Positions 59,274 to 61,305 of a stretch of 64,000 bases of DNA are shown here, piece after piece. How positions within the stretch are numbered: position 1 is the stretch's first letter; every line of letters begins with the position of its first letter. The notes below the pieces were generated by a model. The model saw nothing but the letters and a program-made list of their open reading frames with translations, was not told the DNA's origin and made no database searches. The position numbers and the translations under genes are program-made. This DNA is from Salvelinus alpinus (taxonomy: Eukaryota > Chordata > Actinopteri > Salmoniformes > Salmonidae): the NCBI RefSeq assembly GCF_045679555.1, contig NC_092087.1, positions 25,861,367 to 25,925,366 of the forward strand, in the 5' to 3' direction.

Positions 59274-59695
59274 GCATTTGAGGGACAAAAAACTACCAAG
59301 AGTCCATGAAGCTGCCAATGATGTTTGATAGAGACTAATGCAATGAGAAAGCTTTGATGTACTTTTGGCAGAGTCAGTGTAGAAGGTAGGTGTGTGTGGG
59401 ATACCAGGCCTACCTCTCTGAGTACCGTACTCTTGTAGCCCCTGTACAAGCCTCTGACACCCTGCACAAGGACAAGATAGGTGTTAGGGAACACACACCA
59501 CACAGTCTGGATACACACACATACATGAAACATTTGGAGAGAATGGAAAAACAAATATTGTAGTATTGATGGGTCATGGTGTCGGCCTACCTCCTCTCTG
59601 AGAGTGGCCAGCAGCACCTGGTAGGTGTTGGAGGACAGCGAGGCCTGAGTCCTCTGTTTCACCACCTCAGTAGGCACCCTGATCAGACATGCCAC
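2578..59695 (-). CDS. slc25a26: slc25a26, mitochondrial S-adenosylmethionine carrier (3' seven coding exons)
   Basis: SLC25A26 is an inner-membrane carrier that exchanges cytosolic S-adenosylmethionine for matrix S-adenosylhomocysteine, supplying mitochondrial methyltransferases. Seven minus-strand exons (59695-59591, 59461-59414, 18968-18924, 13938-13869, 11701-11637, 7343-7270, 2674-2578) splice to 504 nt, or 167 residues plus stop, with GT/AG sites and matching phase at every junction. The product starts [17 protein letters not shown] and ends [11 protein letters not shown]. Two carrier signatures (P-x-[DE]-x-x-[KR]) are present: PTEVVK in the second repeat and PLDVAK in the third. The human protein is about 274 residues, so roughly 100 N-terminal residues (first carrier repeat) lie upstream, beyond 64000; I found no exon for them in 59.7-64 kb. 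All seven exons are free of stops and frameshifts, so the gene looks functional. Coordinates give the span; exons are listed separately. Confidence 0.93.
2816..3075. repeat. Degenerate ~40-bp minisatellite
   Basis: Six to seven diverged copies of a unit like 'gagtcagttttagaagctaggagactggggaggctgtttt' follow one another, with substitutions and small indels. It lies in the last slc25a26 intron, about 140 bp upstream of the terminal exon. Confidence 0.75.
3076..4755. other. Intronic sequence without recognised elements
   Basis: The stretch holds CT-rich runs (3340-3415) and a short (GT)n near 3833-3862. Longer open frames here look like chance frames over low-complexity sequence. I see no exon of slc25a26 or of another gene. 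Confidence 0.45.
4756..5347. mobile_element. AT-rich palindromic MITE
   Basis: The left end reads 'aaggttggggtcaagtcggaat' and the right end 'aattgaccccaaccctgg', imperfect inverted termini. The interior is dominated by 'gaattgaatt'-type inverted motifs and has no coding potential. This is the pattern of a non-autonomous DNA element that folds back on itself. No target-site duplication was resolved, so the exact ends are approximate. Confidence 0.6.
5348..6042. other. Intronic sequence without recognised elements
   Basis: No transposon or exon is recognised. A purine-rich stretch lies at 5848-5920. Confidence 0.4.
6043..6558. repeat. 47-bp minisatellite, about 11 near-identical copies
   Basis: The unit starts cccaccccgtccctggtctt, continues ctctctccccag, and ends ccgagtgtgttgaag (47 bp). 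Copies differ mainly by a C/T at 'agcCcac/agcTcac'. Because 47 is not a multiple of 3, all frames stay open and give spurious long minus-strand frames. Each unit carries a polypyrimidine-AG stretch resembling a 3' splice site on the plus strand. Confidence 0.92.
6559..7269. other. Intronic sequence without recognised elements
   Basis: AT-moderate unique-looking DNA downstream of the slc25a26 exon at 7343-7270. No exon or mobile element is recognised. Confidence 0.4.
7270..7343 (-). CDS. slc25a26: slc25a26 exon ([17 protein letters not shown])
   Basis: This exon is 74 nt, phase 0 in and phase 2 out, with acceptor ctctctcttag|GCTGGG and donor ACGGG|gtaagt. It encodes [19 protein letters not shown] and then TRGLT plus two bases of glycine. 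The neighbouring exons require exactly these phases. Confidence 0.92.
7965..8006. repeat. (GT)n microsatellite
   Basis: About 20 uninterrupted GT dinucleotides lie inside the 3' part of the antisense LINE. Confidence 0.95.
8377..9646 (-). pseudogene. LINE reverse transcriptase remnant, catalytic motif C missing
   Basis: The first frame (9646-8888) carries [14 protein letters not shown], the motif A region [15 protein letters not shown], and the motif B region [14 protein letters not shown] second frame (8856-8377) starts MSATTVTEM and carries the C-terminal connection domain ([28 protein letters not shown]). Between them the YADD-type motif C expected after 'VSMY' is absent and the frame shifts. 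The polymerase is therefore inactive. The family is a jockey-superfamily LINE; I cannot fix the clade without alignment. Confidence 0.8.
10431..10651. repeat. 24-bp minisatellite, about 9 copies
   Basis: The unit 'cagccagcagacccacccctgtcc' repeats with a small insertion near 10563. As 24 is a multiple of 3, the array reads as (PTPVPASR)n in one plus frame and as Gly/Trp-rich repeats on minus. It is intronic to slc25a26 and no splice-joined gene supports translation. Confidence 0.9.
10652..11636. other. Intronic sequence without recognised elements
   Basis: Unique-looking DNA up to the slc25a26 exon at 11701-11637. No mobile element or other exon is recognised. Confidence 0.4.
11637..11701 (-). 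CDS. slc25a26: slc25a26 exon (third-repeat signature PLDVAKTR)
   Basis: This exon is 65 nt, phase 1 in and phase 0 out, with acceptor gtttccag|GTGGAATAG and donor GCCAAG|gtaagg. It completes [20 protein letters not shown], then AK. The PLDVAK signature of the third repeat is intact. Confidence 0.94.
11702..13868. other. slc25a26 intron with low-complexity tracts
   Basis: A (CA)n lies at 11720-11735 and a C-run at 12013-12028. Three copies of an ~19-bp motif ('aaaatcagtcaattaagt') lie at 12640-12700. A long pyrimidine-rich stretch lies at 12945-13425. Open frames here are low-complexity shadows. Confidence 0.5.
12945..13425. repeat. Pyrimidine-rich (CT) tract
   Basis: The plus strand is dominated by ctctctcc/tccctc runs, with a short mixed interval at 13135-13255. 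It gives several overlapping Ser/Pro/Leu-rich frames that are artefacts. Confidence 0.75.
13869..13938 (-). CDS. slc25a26: slc25a26 exon (WSWRQ...AVCGAFA)
   Basis: This exon is 70 nt, phase 0 in and phase 1 out, with acceptor cctctcag|ACTCAG and donor TTGCAG|gtgcag. It encodes [20 protein letters not shown] and then AFA plus one base of glycine. It opens the third carrier repeat. Confidence 0.93.
14452..14635. repeat. 26-bp minisatellite, left part (7 copies)
   Basis: The unit 'tatattcaccatggagcttatggagt' repeats with a C/T variant (gagCtta/gagTtta). Because 26 is not a multiple of 3, all three plus frames stay open. The array is interrupted by a Tc1-like element and resumes at 15466. Confidence 0.92.
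14636..15465 (-). mobile_element. Tc1/mariner-like element, 830 bp, inserted in the 26-bp minisatellite
   Basis: The ends are 'cagtggggagattttgcagg' and '...atacttgttctccccactg', flanked by TA on both sides. Terminal regions of about 100 bp are inverted copies of each other. Minus-strand remnants of a Tc1 transposase N-terminal half are present around 14850-15250 with stops. A canonical element is about twice this length, so the interior is deleted or rearranged. A 66-bp segment occurs twice in the same orientation (14745-14810 and 15271-15336), which is not the normal arrangement. Confidence 0.87.
15466..15512. repeat. 26-bp minisatellite, right part (about 2 copies)
   Basis: The array resumes with 'tatattcaccatggagcttatggagt' straight after the transposon's TA, in the phase expected if the element were removed. 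Confidence 0.9.
15513..15902. other. Intronic sequence without recognised elements
   Basis: Short unique-looking stretch between the minisatellite and a truncated Tc1 copy. Nothing recognised. Confidence 0.35.
15903..17022 (+). mobile_element. 5'-truncated Tc1-like element
   Basis: The 3' end is '...gatgtttctttttttgctgagttta', a terminal repeat very common in salmonids, followed by TA. The matching left terminal repeat is absent; recognisable sequence starts near 15903 ('tgtgagacgcctaagacagcgctg'). The transposase remnant is described separately. Confidence 0.88.
16041..16823 (+). pseudogene. Tc1-like DDE transposase with a single internal stop
   Basis: The frame runs from [20 protein letters not shown] to the natural TGA at 16821-16823 and is broken only by a TGA at 16596-16598, where Trp is usual before 'PAKSPDLNP'. 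Another TAG at 16011-16013 interrupts the upstream HTH part. The catalytic triad positions are readable: FTDESRF (first D), [12 protein letters not shown] (second D) and NPIEHVWD (third acidic, E). Low decay suggests a fairly young copy, but it cannot make active enzyme. Confidence 0.87.
17360..17696. repeat. Four perfect 82-bp tandem copies
   Basis: Units start at 17360, 17442, 17524 and 17606 with 'gttggtttggtgggctatgg' and end '...ggttaaaaggtacgtagt'. I see no differences between copies. A 9-base partial fifth copy begins at 17688. Confidence 0.93.
17697..18923. other. slc25a26 intron, no other gene seen
   Basis: Unique-looking DNA with purine-rich runs at 18655-18740 (gagagagatagagag). 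No transposon is recognised. Confidence 0.4.
18924..18968 (-). CDS. slc25a26: slc25a26 micro-exon ([15 protein letters not shown])
   Basis: This exon is 45 nt, phase 0 to 0, with acceptor ttttcag|ATCCCA and donor TTTAAAG|gtatgg. It encodes [15 protein letters not shown], matching the carrier's fourth transmembrane helix. It is too short to find by open frame alone and was placed by protein match. Confidence 0.93.
18969..20552. other. Right end of the 40-kb slc25a26 intron region, no element recognised
   Basis: A (CT)n lies at 19482-19511 and three copies of 'ctcctctagtcc' near 19868-19900. No exon or transposon is recognised. Confidence 0.4.
20558..20859. mobile_element. MITE with 20-bp perfect terminal inverted repeats
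   Basis: The left arm 'gatacttcgggattttggca' (20558-20577) is the exact reverse complement of the right arm at 20840-20859. The roughly 300-bp interior is non-coding. The length and structure fit a non-autonomous DNA transposon. The target-site duplication was not resolved. Confidence 0.8.
20946..21174 (-). mobile_element. tRNA-derived SINE (salmonid type)
   Basis: On the minus strand the head has an A box 'tggcgcagcgg' and a B box 'ggttcgattca', as in tRNA-derived pol III promoters. The tail on that strand ends 'ttgcctagttaaataaaggttaaataaa'. Short flanking 'ccattg' copies at 20938 and 21173 may be the target-site duplication. The tail resembles the 3' end of the LINE at 35.3 kb. Confidence 0.88.
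21175..22585. other. Intronic sequence without recognised elements
   Basis: Unique-looking DNA; open frames on both strands have no recognisable similarity. Nothing else seen. Confidence 0.4.
22586..22682. repeat. (GT)n microsatellite with 'gttaag' interruptions
   Basis: A long GT run is followed by three 'gtgtgtgtgttaag' variants. It directly abuts the 3' end of the antisense LINE. Confidence 0.93.
22690..23588 (-). mobile_element. LINE (L2/CR1-type), 3' part of a split copy
   Basis: The minus strand carries [15 protein letters not shown] (motif A region) near 23590-23530, then a diverged '[11 protein letters not shown]'-like motif C and a connection domain, all with frameshifts. The 5' part of the same copy lies at 26407-26590, on the far side of two Tc1-like elements. 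The break falls inside the '[12 protein letters not shown]' segment seen intact in the LINE copy at 59.9 kb. Confidence 0.82.
23591..24800 (-). mobile_element. Tc1-like element B, degenerate
   Basis: The left end is TA|'cactacatcaccaaaagtatgtggacacc' and the right end '...ggtgtccacatactttgtatata'. Minus-strand transposase remnants include an HTH-like part (24462-24031) and a C-terminal '[14 protein letters not shown]' block near 23800. Stops and frameshifts are present. The right terminus is shortened where it meets element A. Confidence 0.85.
24801..26402 (+). mobile_element. Tc1-like element A, near full length, degenerate
   Basis: The left end is 'cagtgccttcaaaaattattcagacccc' and the right end '...aaggggcctgaatactttccccgaaggcaaag' followed by TATA. 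Length is about 1.6 kb, normal for Tc1. Plus-strand transposase remnants include [20 protein letters not shown] and a [11 protein letters not shown] block near 25740, with frameshifts, and a '[11 protein letters not shown]' block (second catalytic D) near 25900. It is inactive. Confidence 0.88.
26407..26590 (-). mobile_element. LINE (L2/CR1-type), 5' part of the split copy
   Basis: The minus strand reads [11 protein letters not shown], then [20 protein letters not shown] in shifted frames. It joins in sequence to the 3' part at 23588 once the two Tc1 elements are removed. Confidence 0.8.
27213..28009 (+). pseudogene. LINE ORF1 with SGNH/GDSL esterase-like domain
   Basis: The Ser block [12 protein letters not shown], the Gly-Asn block VIHVGTNDV, and the Asp-His block [14 protein letters not shown] are in SGNH order. 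The segment before them is Ser/Glu/Pro-rich. A frameshift near 27735 separates the first two blocks from the third (27743 stop; the frame resumes around 27745 and ends at 28009). In known L2/CR1 elements this domain belongs to ORF1, which binds RNA and acts in retrotransposition. This copy is non-functional. Confidence 0.8.
28232..29267 (+). pseudogene. LINE AP-endonuclease domain remnant
   Basis: Recognisable blocks are [17 protein letters not shown] (conserved Glu), [17 protein letters not shown] and LSDHHFITF (catalytic Asp-His). In-frame TAG codons at 28527-28529 and 28614-28616 break the same frame. It continues into a linker ending near 29267. Confidence 0.85.
29550..30713 (+). pseudogene. 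LINE reverse transcriptase remnant with internal deletion
   Basis: Finger motifs are present ([20 protein letters not shown]). The frame then jumps from 'ASVLLLL' near 29980 straight to 'FSLYILPLG', so motif A (Asp) and motif B are missing. Motif C is intact as [12 protein letters not shown] near 30055. C-terminal blocks [12 protein letters not shown] and [20 protein letters not shown] follow in other frames. Confidence 0.85.
32947..34822 (+). pseudogene. LINE ORF2 N-terminal part: 2A-like motif plus AP-endonuclease
   Basis: The frame runs 479 codons to a TAA at 34384-34386, then continues in the same frame ([19 protein letters not shown]) to the gap. GDVEVNPGP (33511-33537, residues 189-197) matches the D-x-E-x-N-P-G-P 2A consensus, which causes ribosome skipping between G and P. 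Endonuclease blocks follow: [37 protein letters not shown] and LSDHCLIA. The TAA fits a single AAA-to-TAA change in the 'tttttttaaaa' run. The region before the 2A is hydrophobic ([18 protein letters not shown]). Otherwise this copy is well preserved. Confidence 0.85.
34823..34922. other. Assembly gap (100 N)
   Basis: Exactly 100 N, the usual placeholder for a gap of unknown size. The flanks are the endonuclease-side linker and the 3'UTR of the same LINE type, so about 2 kb of reverse-transcriptase sequence is probably missing, unless two copies were joined. Confidence 0.95.
35396..36593. other. Intronic sequence without a recognised gene
   Basis: Unique-looking DNA with purine-rich runs (36370-36395). 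A short stretch at 36550-36590 ('gaccttggtctcaatgggactccctgcctaaat') resembles a retroposon tail fragment. Confidence 0.4.
36594..37674 (+). mobile_element. Tc1-like element with both ends, internally deleted
   Basis: The ends are TA|'cagttgaagtcggaag' and 'cttccgacttcaactg'|TA, perfectly inverted for 16 bases. Length is 1081 bp against about 1.6 kb for the family. The N-terminal half of the transposase is deleted near 36800. Confidence 0.92.
36860..37426 (+). pseudogene. Tc1 transposase C-terminal remnant
   Basis: The first catalytic Asp block ([15 protein letters not shown]) is in one frame near 36870. A frameshift near 36940 then leads into the open frame [20 protein letters not shown] through [11 protein letters not shown] (second Asp) and [18 protein letters not shown] (Glu). 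The HTH DNA-binding region is deleted, so it cannot bind its ends. Confidence 0.87.
37677..38154. other. Intronic sequence without recognised elements
   Basis: Short CA-rich runs near 37690-37735; nothing else recognised. Confidence 0.4.
38163..38376. mobile_element. Small hAT-like MITE
   Basis: The left end 'cagcttttcccaaactatttga' and the right end '...tcttgaaacccctg' are imperfect inverted repeats. The flanks 'caataggg' (38155-38162) and 'cagtagga' (38377-38384) are an imperfect 8-bp duplication, the length typical of hAT transposons. It is 214 bp and non-coding. Confidence 0.5.
38385..38923. other. Intronic sequence next to the giant array
   Basis: Unique-looking DNA with an (AATA)n run near 38755-38795 and a G-rich run at 38878-38910, just before the array. 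Confidence 0.4.
38924..45972. repeat. Giant 28-bp minisatellite, about 7.05 kb, roughly 250 copies
   Basis: The consensus in the left two thirds is 'gaggagtgctctgtgtcgtgggttaacc' (28 bp). In the right third (from about 43806) it becomes 'aaggagtgctcagtataggggtttaact'. Subfamilies form blocks: 'cgggagctaacc' (40850-41265), 'tcgtgggctaactg' (42560-43085), 'ccgtgggctaactg' (about 17 units, 43097-43575). Shortened units ('gggctgaggag') recur at 41440-42250. A 427-bp block is duplicated in tandem near 40000-40855. No transposon interrupts it and it has no long reading frame. It lies in the slc25a26 large intron. Confidence 0.97.
45973..47987. other. Intronic sequence without recognised elements
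   Basis: Unique-looking DNA to the right of the giant array. Open frames on both strands show no recognisable product. Confidence 0.4.
47988..48311. repeat. 24-bp minisatellite, about 13 copies
   Basis: The unit 'gggccaggctgctggggtccta' plus 'ca' has scattered single-base variants (gctGctgg/gctActgg). As 24 is a multiple of 3 it reads as a Gly-Pro-rich octapeptide repeat (TGPGCWGP) in one plus frame. There is no splice or homology support for translation. Confidence 0.92.
48312..48839. other. Intronic sequence without recognised elements
   Basis: Unique-looking DNA between two tandem arrays; nothing recognised. Confidence 0.35.
48840..49880. repeat. 1-kb polypyrimidine minisatellite
   Basis: Irregular units of about 35-40 bp ('cttgaccccctccagtctct' plus 'cccccctctctccttct') repeat for about 1 kb. 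The plus strand is almost all C/T apart from the 'gacc' and 'ccag' motifs. The minus strand, which is the slc25a26 pre-mRNA sense, is G/A-rich. Long Arg/Gly/Glu-rich minus frames and Pro/Ser/Leu-rich plus frames are artefacts. Confidence 0.9.
49881..50406. other. Intronic sequence without recognised elements
   Basis: Unique-looking DNA to the left of the nested SINE; nothing recognised. Confidence 0.35.
50429..50470 (+). mobile_element. SINE head (left part of a split SINE)
   Basis: 'ctgcgcggcacagtggtctaaggcagtgg' carries an A-box-like 'ggcacagtggt'. A 15-bp piece (tctaaggcagtgg region) is duplicated in tandem. It continues at 51524 after a MITE insertion. The outer 14-bp target-site duplication 'atactagcataggg' lies at 50407-50420 and 51960-51973. 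Confidence 0.85.
50471..51523. mobile_element. 1.05-kb MITE inserted in a SINE
   Basis: It starts 'tttaacttctctgggatatgtggg' and ends '...cagtcccaaataagttttt'; the termini are imperfect inverted repeats (aacttctctggga / aacttatttggga). The flanks 'aaggcagtg' and 'aaggcactg' form an 8-9-bp near-duplication, as for hAT-type elements. No transposase is seen. The left sequence is a very abundant salmonid repeat that I recognise, but I cannot name its family with certainty. Confidence 0.75.
51524..51959 (+). mobile_element. SINE body and tail (right part of the split SINE)
   Basis: The body continues from 'aaggcactgcatcgcagtgctag' with the B-box-like 'gggttcgactcca', then a long GC-rich body and an A/T-rich end 'taaaataataaataaa'. 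The 14-bp duplication follows at 51960. Confidence 0.87.
51974..54060. other. Intronic sequence without recognised elements
   Basis: Unique-looking DNA with a (GT)n at 52680-52694 and a G-run at 53838-53850. Open frames show no recognisable product. Confidence 0.4.
54078..54163. repeat. Perfect 26-bp inverted repeat (hairpin) with 34-nt loop
   Basis: The arm at 54078-54103 ('gaagccggtgtttggaggat' plus 'atattg') is the exact reverse complement of 54138-54163. The following sequence to about 54400 resembles a salmonid repeat, so this is probably the folded part of a mobile element. Confidence 0.9.
54700..55445 (-). mobile_element. Truncated Tc1-like element (N-terminal half)
   Basis: The right terminus is '...ctccaaactttttaacggtagtg' followed by TA. 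The minus strand encodes the HTH part of a transposase ([29 protein letters not shown]) after frameshifts. The catalytic half and left terminus are missing beyond about 54700. Confidence 0.83.
55693..56182 (-). mobile_element. Second truncated Tc1-like element
   Basis: The right terminus is 'aatgttttatatactcagtg' followed by TA. The minus strand reads [17 protein letters not shown] and then jumps to the C-terminal block [12 protein letters not shown]...[11 protein letters not shown], so the catalytic core is deleted. The left terminus is absent. Confidence 0.82.
56185..57283. other. Intronic sequence without recognised elements
   Basis: Purine-rich runs lie at 56595-56650 and 56845-56925. 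The AT-rich stretch 57020-57230 looks unique. No gene seen. Confidence 0.4.
57284..57478 (+). mobile_element. HpaI-type tRNA-derived SINE
   Basis: The A box is 'tagcctagtgg' and the B box 'ggatcgaatcc'. An HpaI site (gttaac) lies in 'aaggcagttaacccactg', and the tail is 'cttgcttagttaaataaaggctaaatataaa'. The body matches the salmonid HpaI SINE. The pol III head lacks about 12 bases after the A box compared with the usual form. Confidence 0.87.
57837..58015. mobile_element. Short MITE, hAT-like
   Basis: The left 'tagggccctcaaattcaact' and the right '...agagttgaggacccctgg' are imperfect inverted repeats around a 180-bp non-coding interior. The sequence type is frequent in salmonid DNA. No clear 8-bp duplication is seen. 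Confidence 0.5.
58016..59232. other. Intronic sequence just 3' of two slc25a26 exons
   Basis: No transposon. An AT-rich segment around 58930-59030 has clustered TAATTA motifs. No exon found. Confidence 0.4.
59233..59271. repeat. (CA)n microsatellite
   Basis: About 19 CA dinucleotides lie 140 bp from the slc25a26 exon at 59414-59461, on its 3' side. Confidence 0.95.
59414..59461 (-). CDS. slc25a26: slc25a26 exon ([13 protein letters not shown])
   Basis: This exon is 48 nt, phase 0 to 0, with acceptor tgcag|GGTGTC and donor AGAGAG|gtaggc. It encodes [16 protein letters not shown], the conserved matrix-helix/loop segment of the second repeat. It lies 129 bp from the preceding exon, and a roughly 40-kb intron follows. 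Confidence 0.93.
59591..59695 (-). CDS. slc25a26: slc25a26 exon (second-repeat carrier signature)
   Basis: This exon is 105 nt, phase 0 to 0, with acceptor cctag|GTGGCATG and donor GAGGAG|gtaggc. It encodes [17 protein letters not shown] through [16 protein letters not shown] is the matrix-side signature of the second carrier repeat. A (CA)n tract begins about 50 bp upstream of the acceptor. Confidence 0.93.
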
Positions 59696-59744
59696 CTAGG
59701 GGAGGAAAACAGGACATTACAACACCCAGAACAGATATCTCTCA

Positions 59745-59875
<131 letters not shown>

Positions 59876-61305
59876 AGCCATGAAGTGCTTTGAAAGGCTG
59901 GTAATGGCTCACATTAACACCATTATCCCAGAAACCCTAGACCCACTCCAATTTGCATACCGTTCAAACAGATCCACAGATGATGCAATCTCTATTGCAC
60001 TCCACACTGCCCTTTCCCACCTGGACAAAAGGAACATCTACGTGAGAATGCTATTCATTGACTACAGCTCAGCGTTCAACACCATAGTGCCCTCGAAGCT
60101 CATCACAAAGCTAAGGACCCTGGGACTAAACACCGTCCTCTTCAACTGGATCCTGGACTTCCTGACGGGCCGCCCCCAGTTGGTAAGTGTAGGTAACAAC
60201 ACATCTGCCATGCTGATCCTCAACACGGGGCCCCTCAGGGGAGCGTGCTCAGTCCCCTCCTGTACTCCCTGTTCACCCACGACTGCATGGCCAACATCAT
60301 CATTAAGTTTGCAGATGACACAACAGTGGTAGGCCTGATCATCGACAAGACGGGTGGTGCCAGTATAACAACCTATCCCTCAACGTAATCAAGACAAAAG
60401 GAGATGATTGTGGACTACAGGAAAAGGAGGACCGAGCACACCCCCATTCTCATCGACGGGGCTGTAGTGTAGCAGATTGAGAGATTCAAGTTCCTTGGTG
60501 TCAACATCAACAACAAACTAGAATGGTCCAAACACACCAAGCCAGTCGTGAAGAGGGCACGACAAAACCTATTTCTCCTCAGGAGACTAAAAAGATTTGG
60601 CATGGGTCCTGAGATCCTCAAAACGTTCTACAGCTGCACCATCGAGAGCATCCTGACTGGTTGCATCCCTGCCTGGTATGGCAACTGCTCGGCCTCCGAC
60701 CGCAAGGCACTACAGAGGGTAGTGCGTACGGCCCAGTACATCACTGGGGTCAAGCTGCCTGCCATCCAGGACCTCCACACCAGGCGGTGTCAGAGGAAGG
60801 CCCTAAAAATTGTCAAAGACCCTAGCCACCCCAATCATAGACTGTTCTCTCTGCTACCGCATGGCAAGCGGTAGCGGAGCACCAAACCTAGGACCAAAAG
60901 GCTTCTCAACAGCTTTTACCCCCAAGCCATAAGACTCCTGAACAGGTAATCAAATGGCTACCCAGACTATTTGCATTGTGTGCCCTCCCAACCGCCAACC
61001 CCTCTTTTACACTGCTGCAACTCTCTGTTTATCATCTATGCATAGTCACTTTAACTATACATTCATGTACATATTACCTCAATTAGCCCGACTAACCGGT
61101 GCCCCCGCACATTGGCTCTGTACCGGTACCCCCTGTATATAGCCACACTACTGTTATTTTCACTGTTTTAAATTTTTATTTCTTTAGTTATCTATTTTTT
61201 ACCTAAAACCTATTTTTTATTGCACTGTTGGTTAGGGCTTGTAAGCATTTCACTGTAAGGTCTACACCTGTTGTAGTCGGCGCACGTGACAAACTTTGAT
61301 TTGTG
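59876..61305 (+). mobile_element. 5'-truncated L2/CR1-type LINE
   Basis: It begins inside the reverse transcriptase ([20 protein letters not shown]) directly after a (CA)n tract and ends with the 3'UTR '...ggcgcacgtgacaaactttgatttg'. It belongs to the same kind of family as the split copy at 22.7-26.6 kb but is better preserved. It is in the opposite orientation to slc25a26. Confidence 0.88.
59880..60874 (+). pseudogene. LINE reverse transcriptase remnant, frameshifted
   Basis: The first frame holds [14 protein letters not shown] and motif A ([18 protein letters not shown]), then [20 protein letters not shown] one-base loss near 60228 in 'cacggggccc' shifts the frame; motif B ([13 protein letters not shown]) and motif C ([12 protein letters not shown], near 60310) are in the next frame. 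The C-terminal part (LFLLRRLKRFGMGPEILKTF) is open from 60548 to 60874. It is inactive as it stands. Confidence 0.85.
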
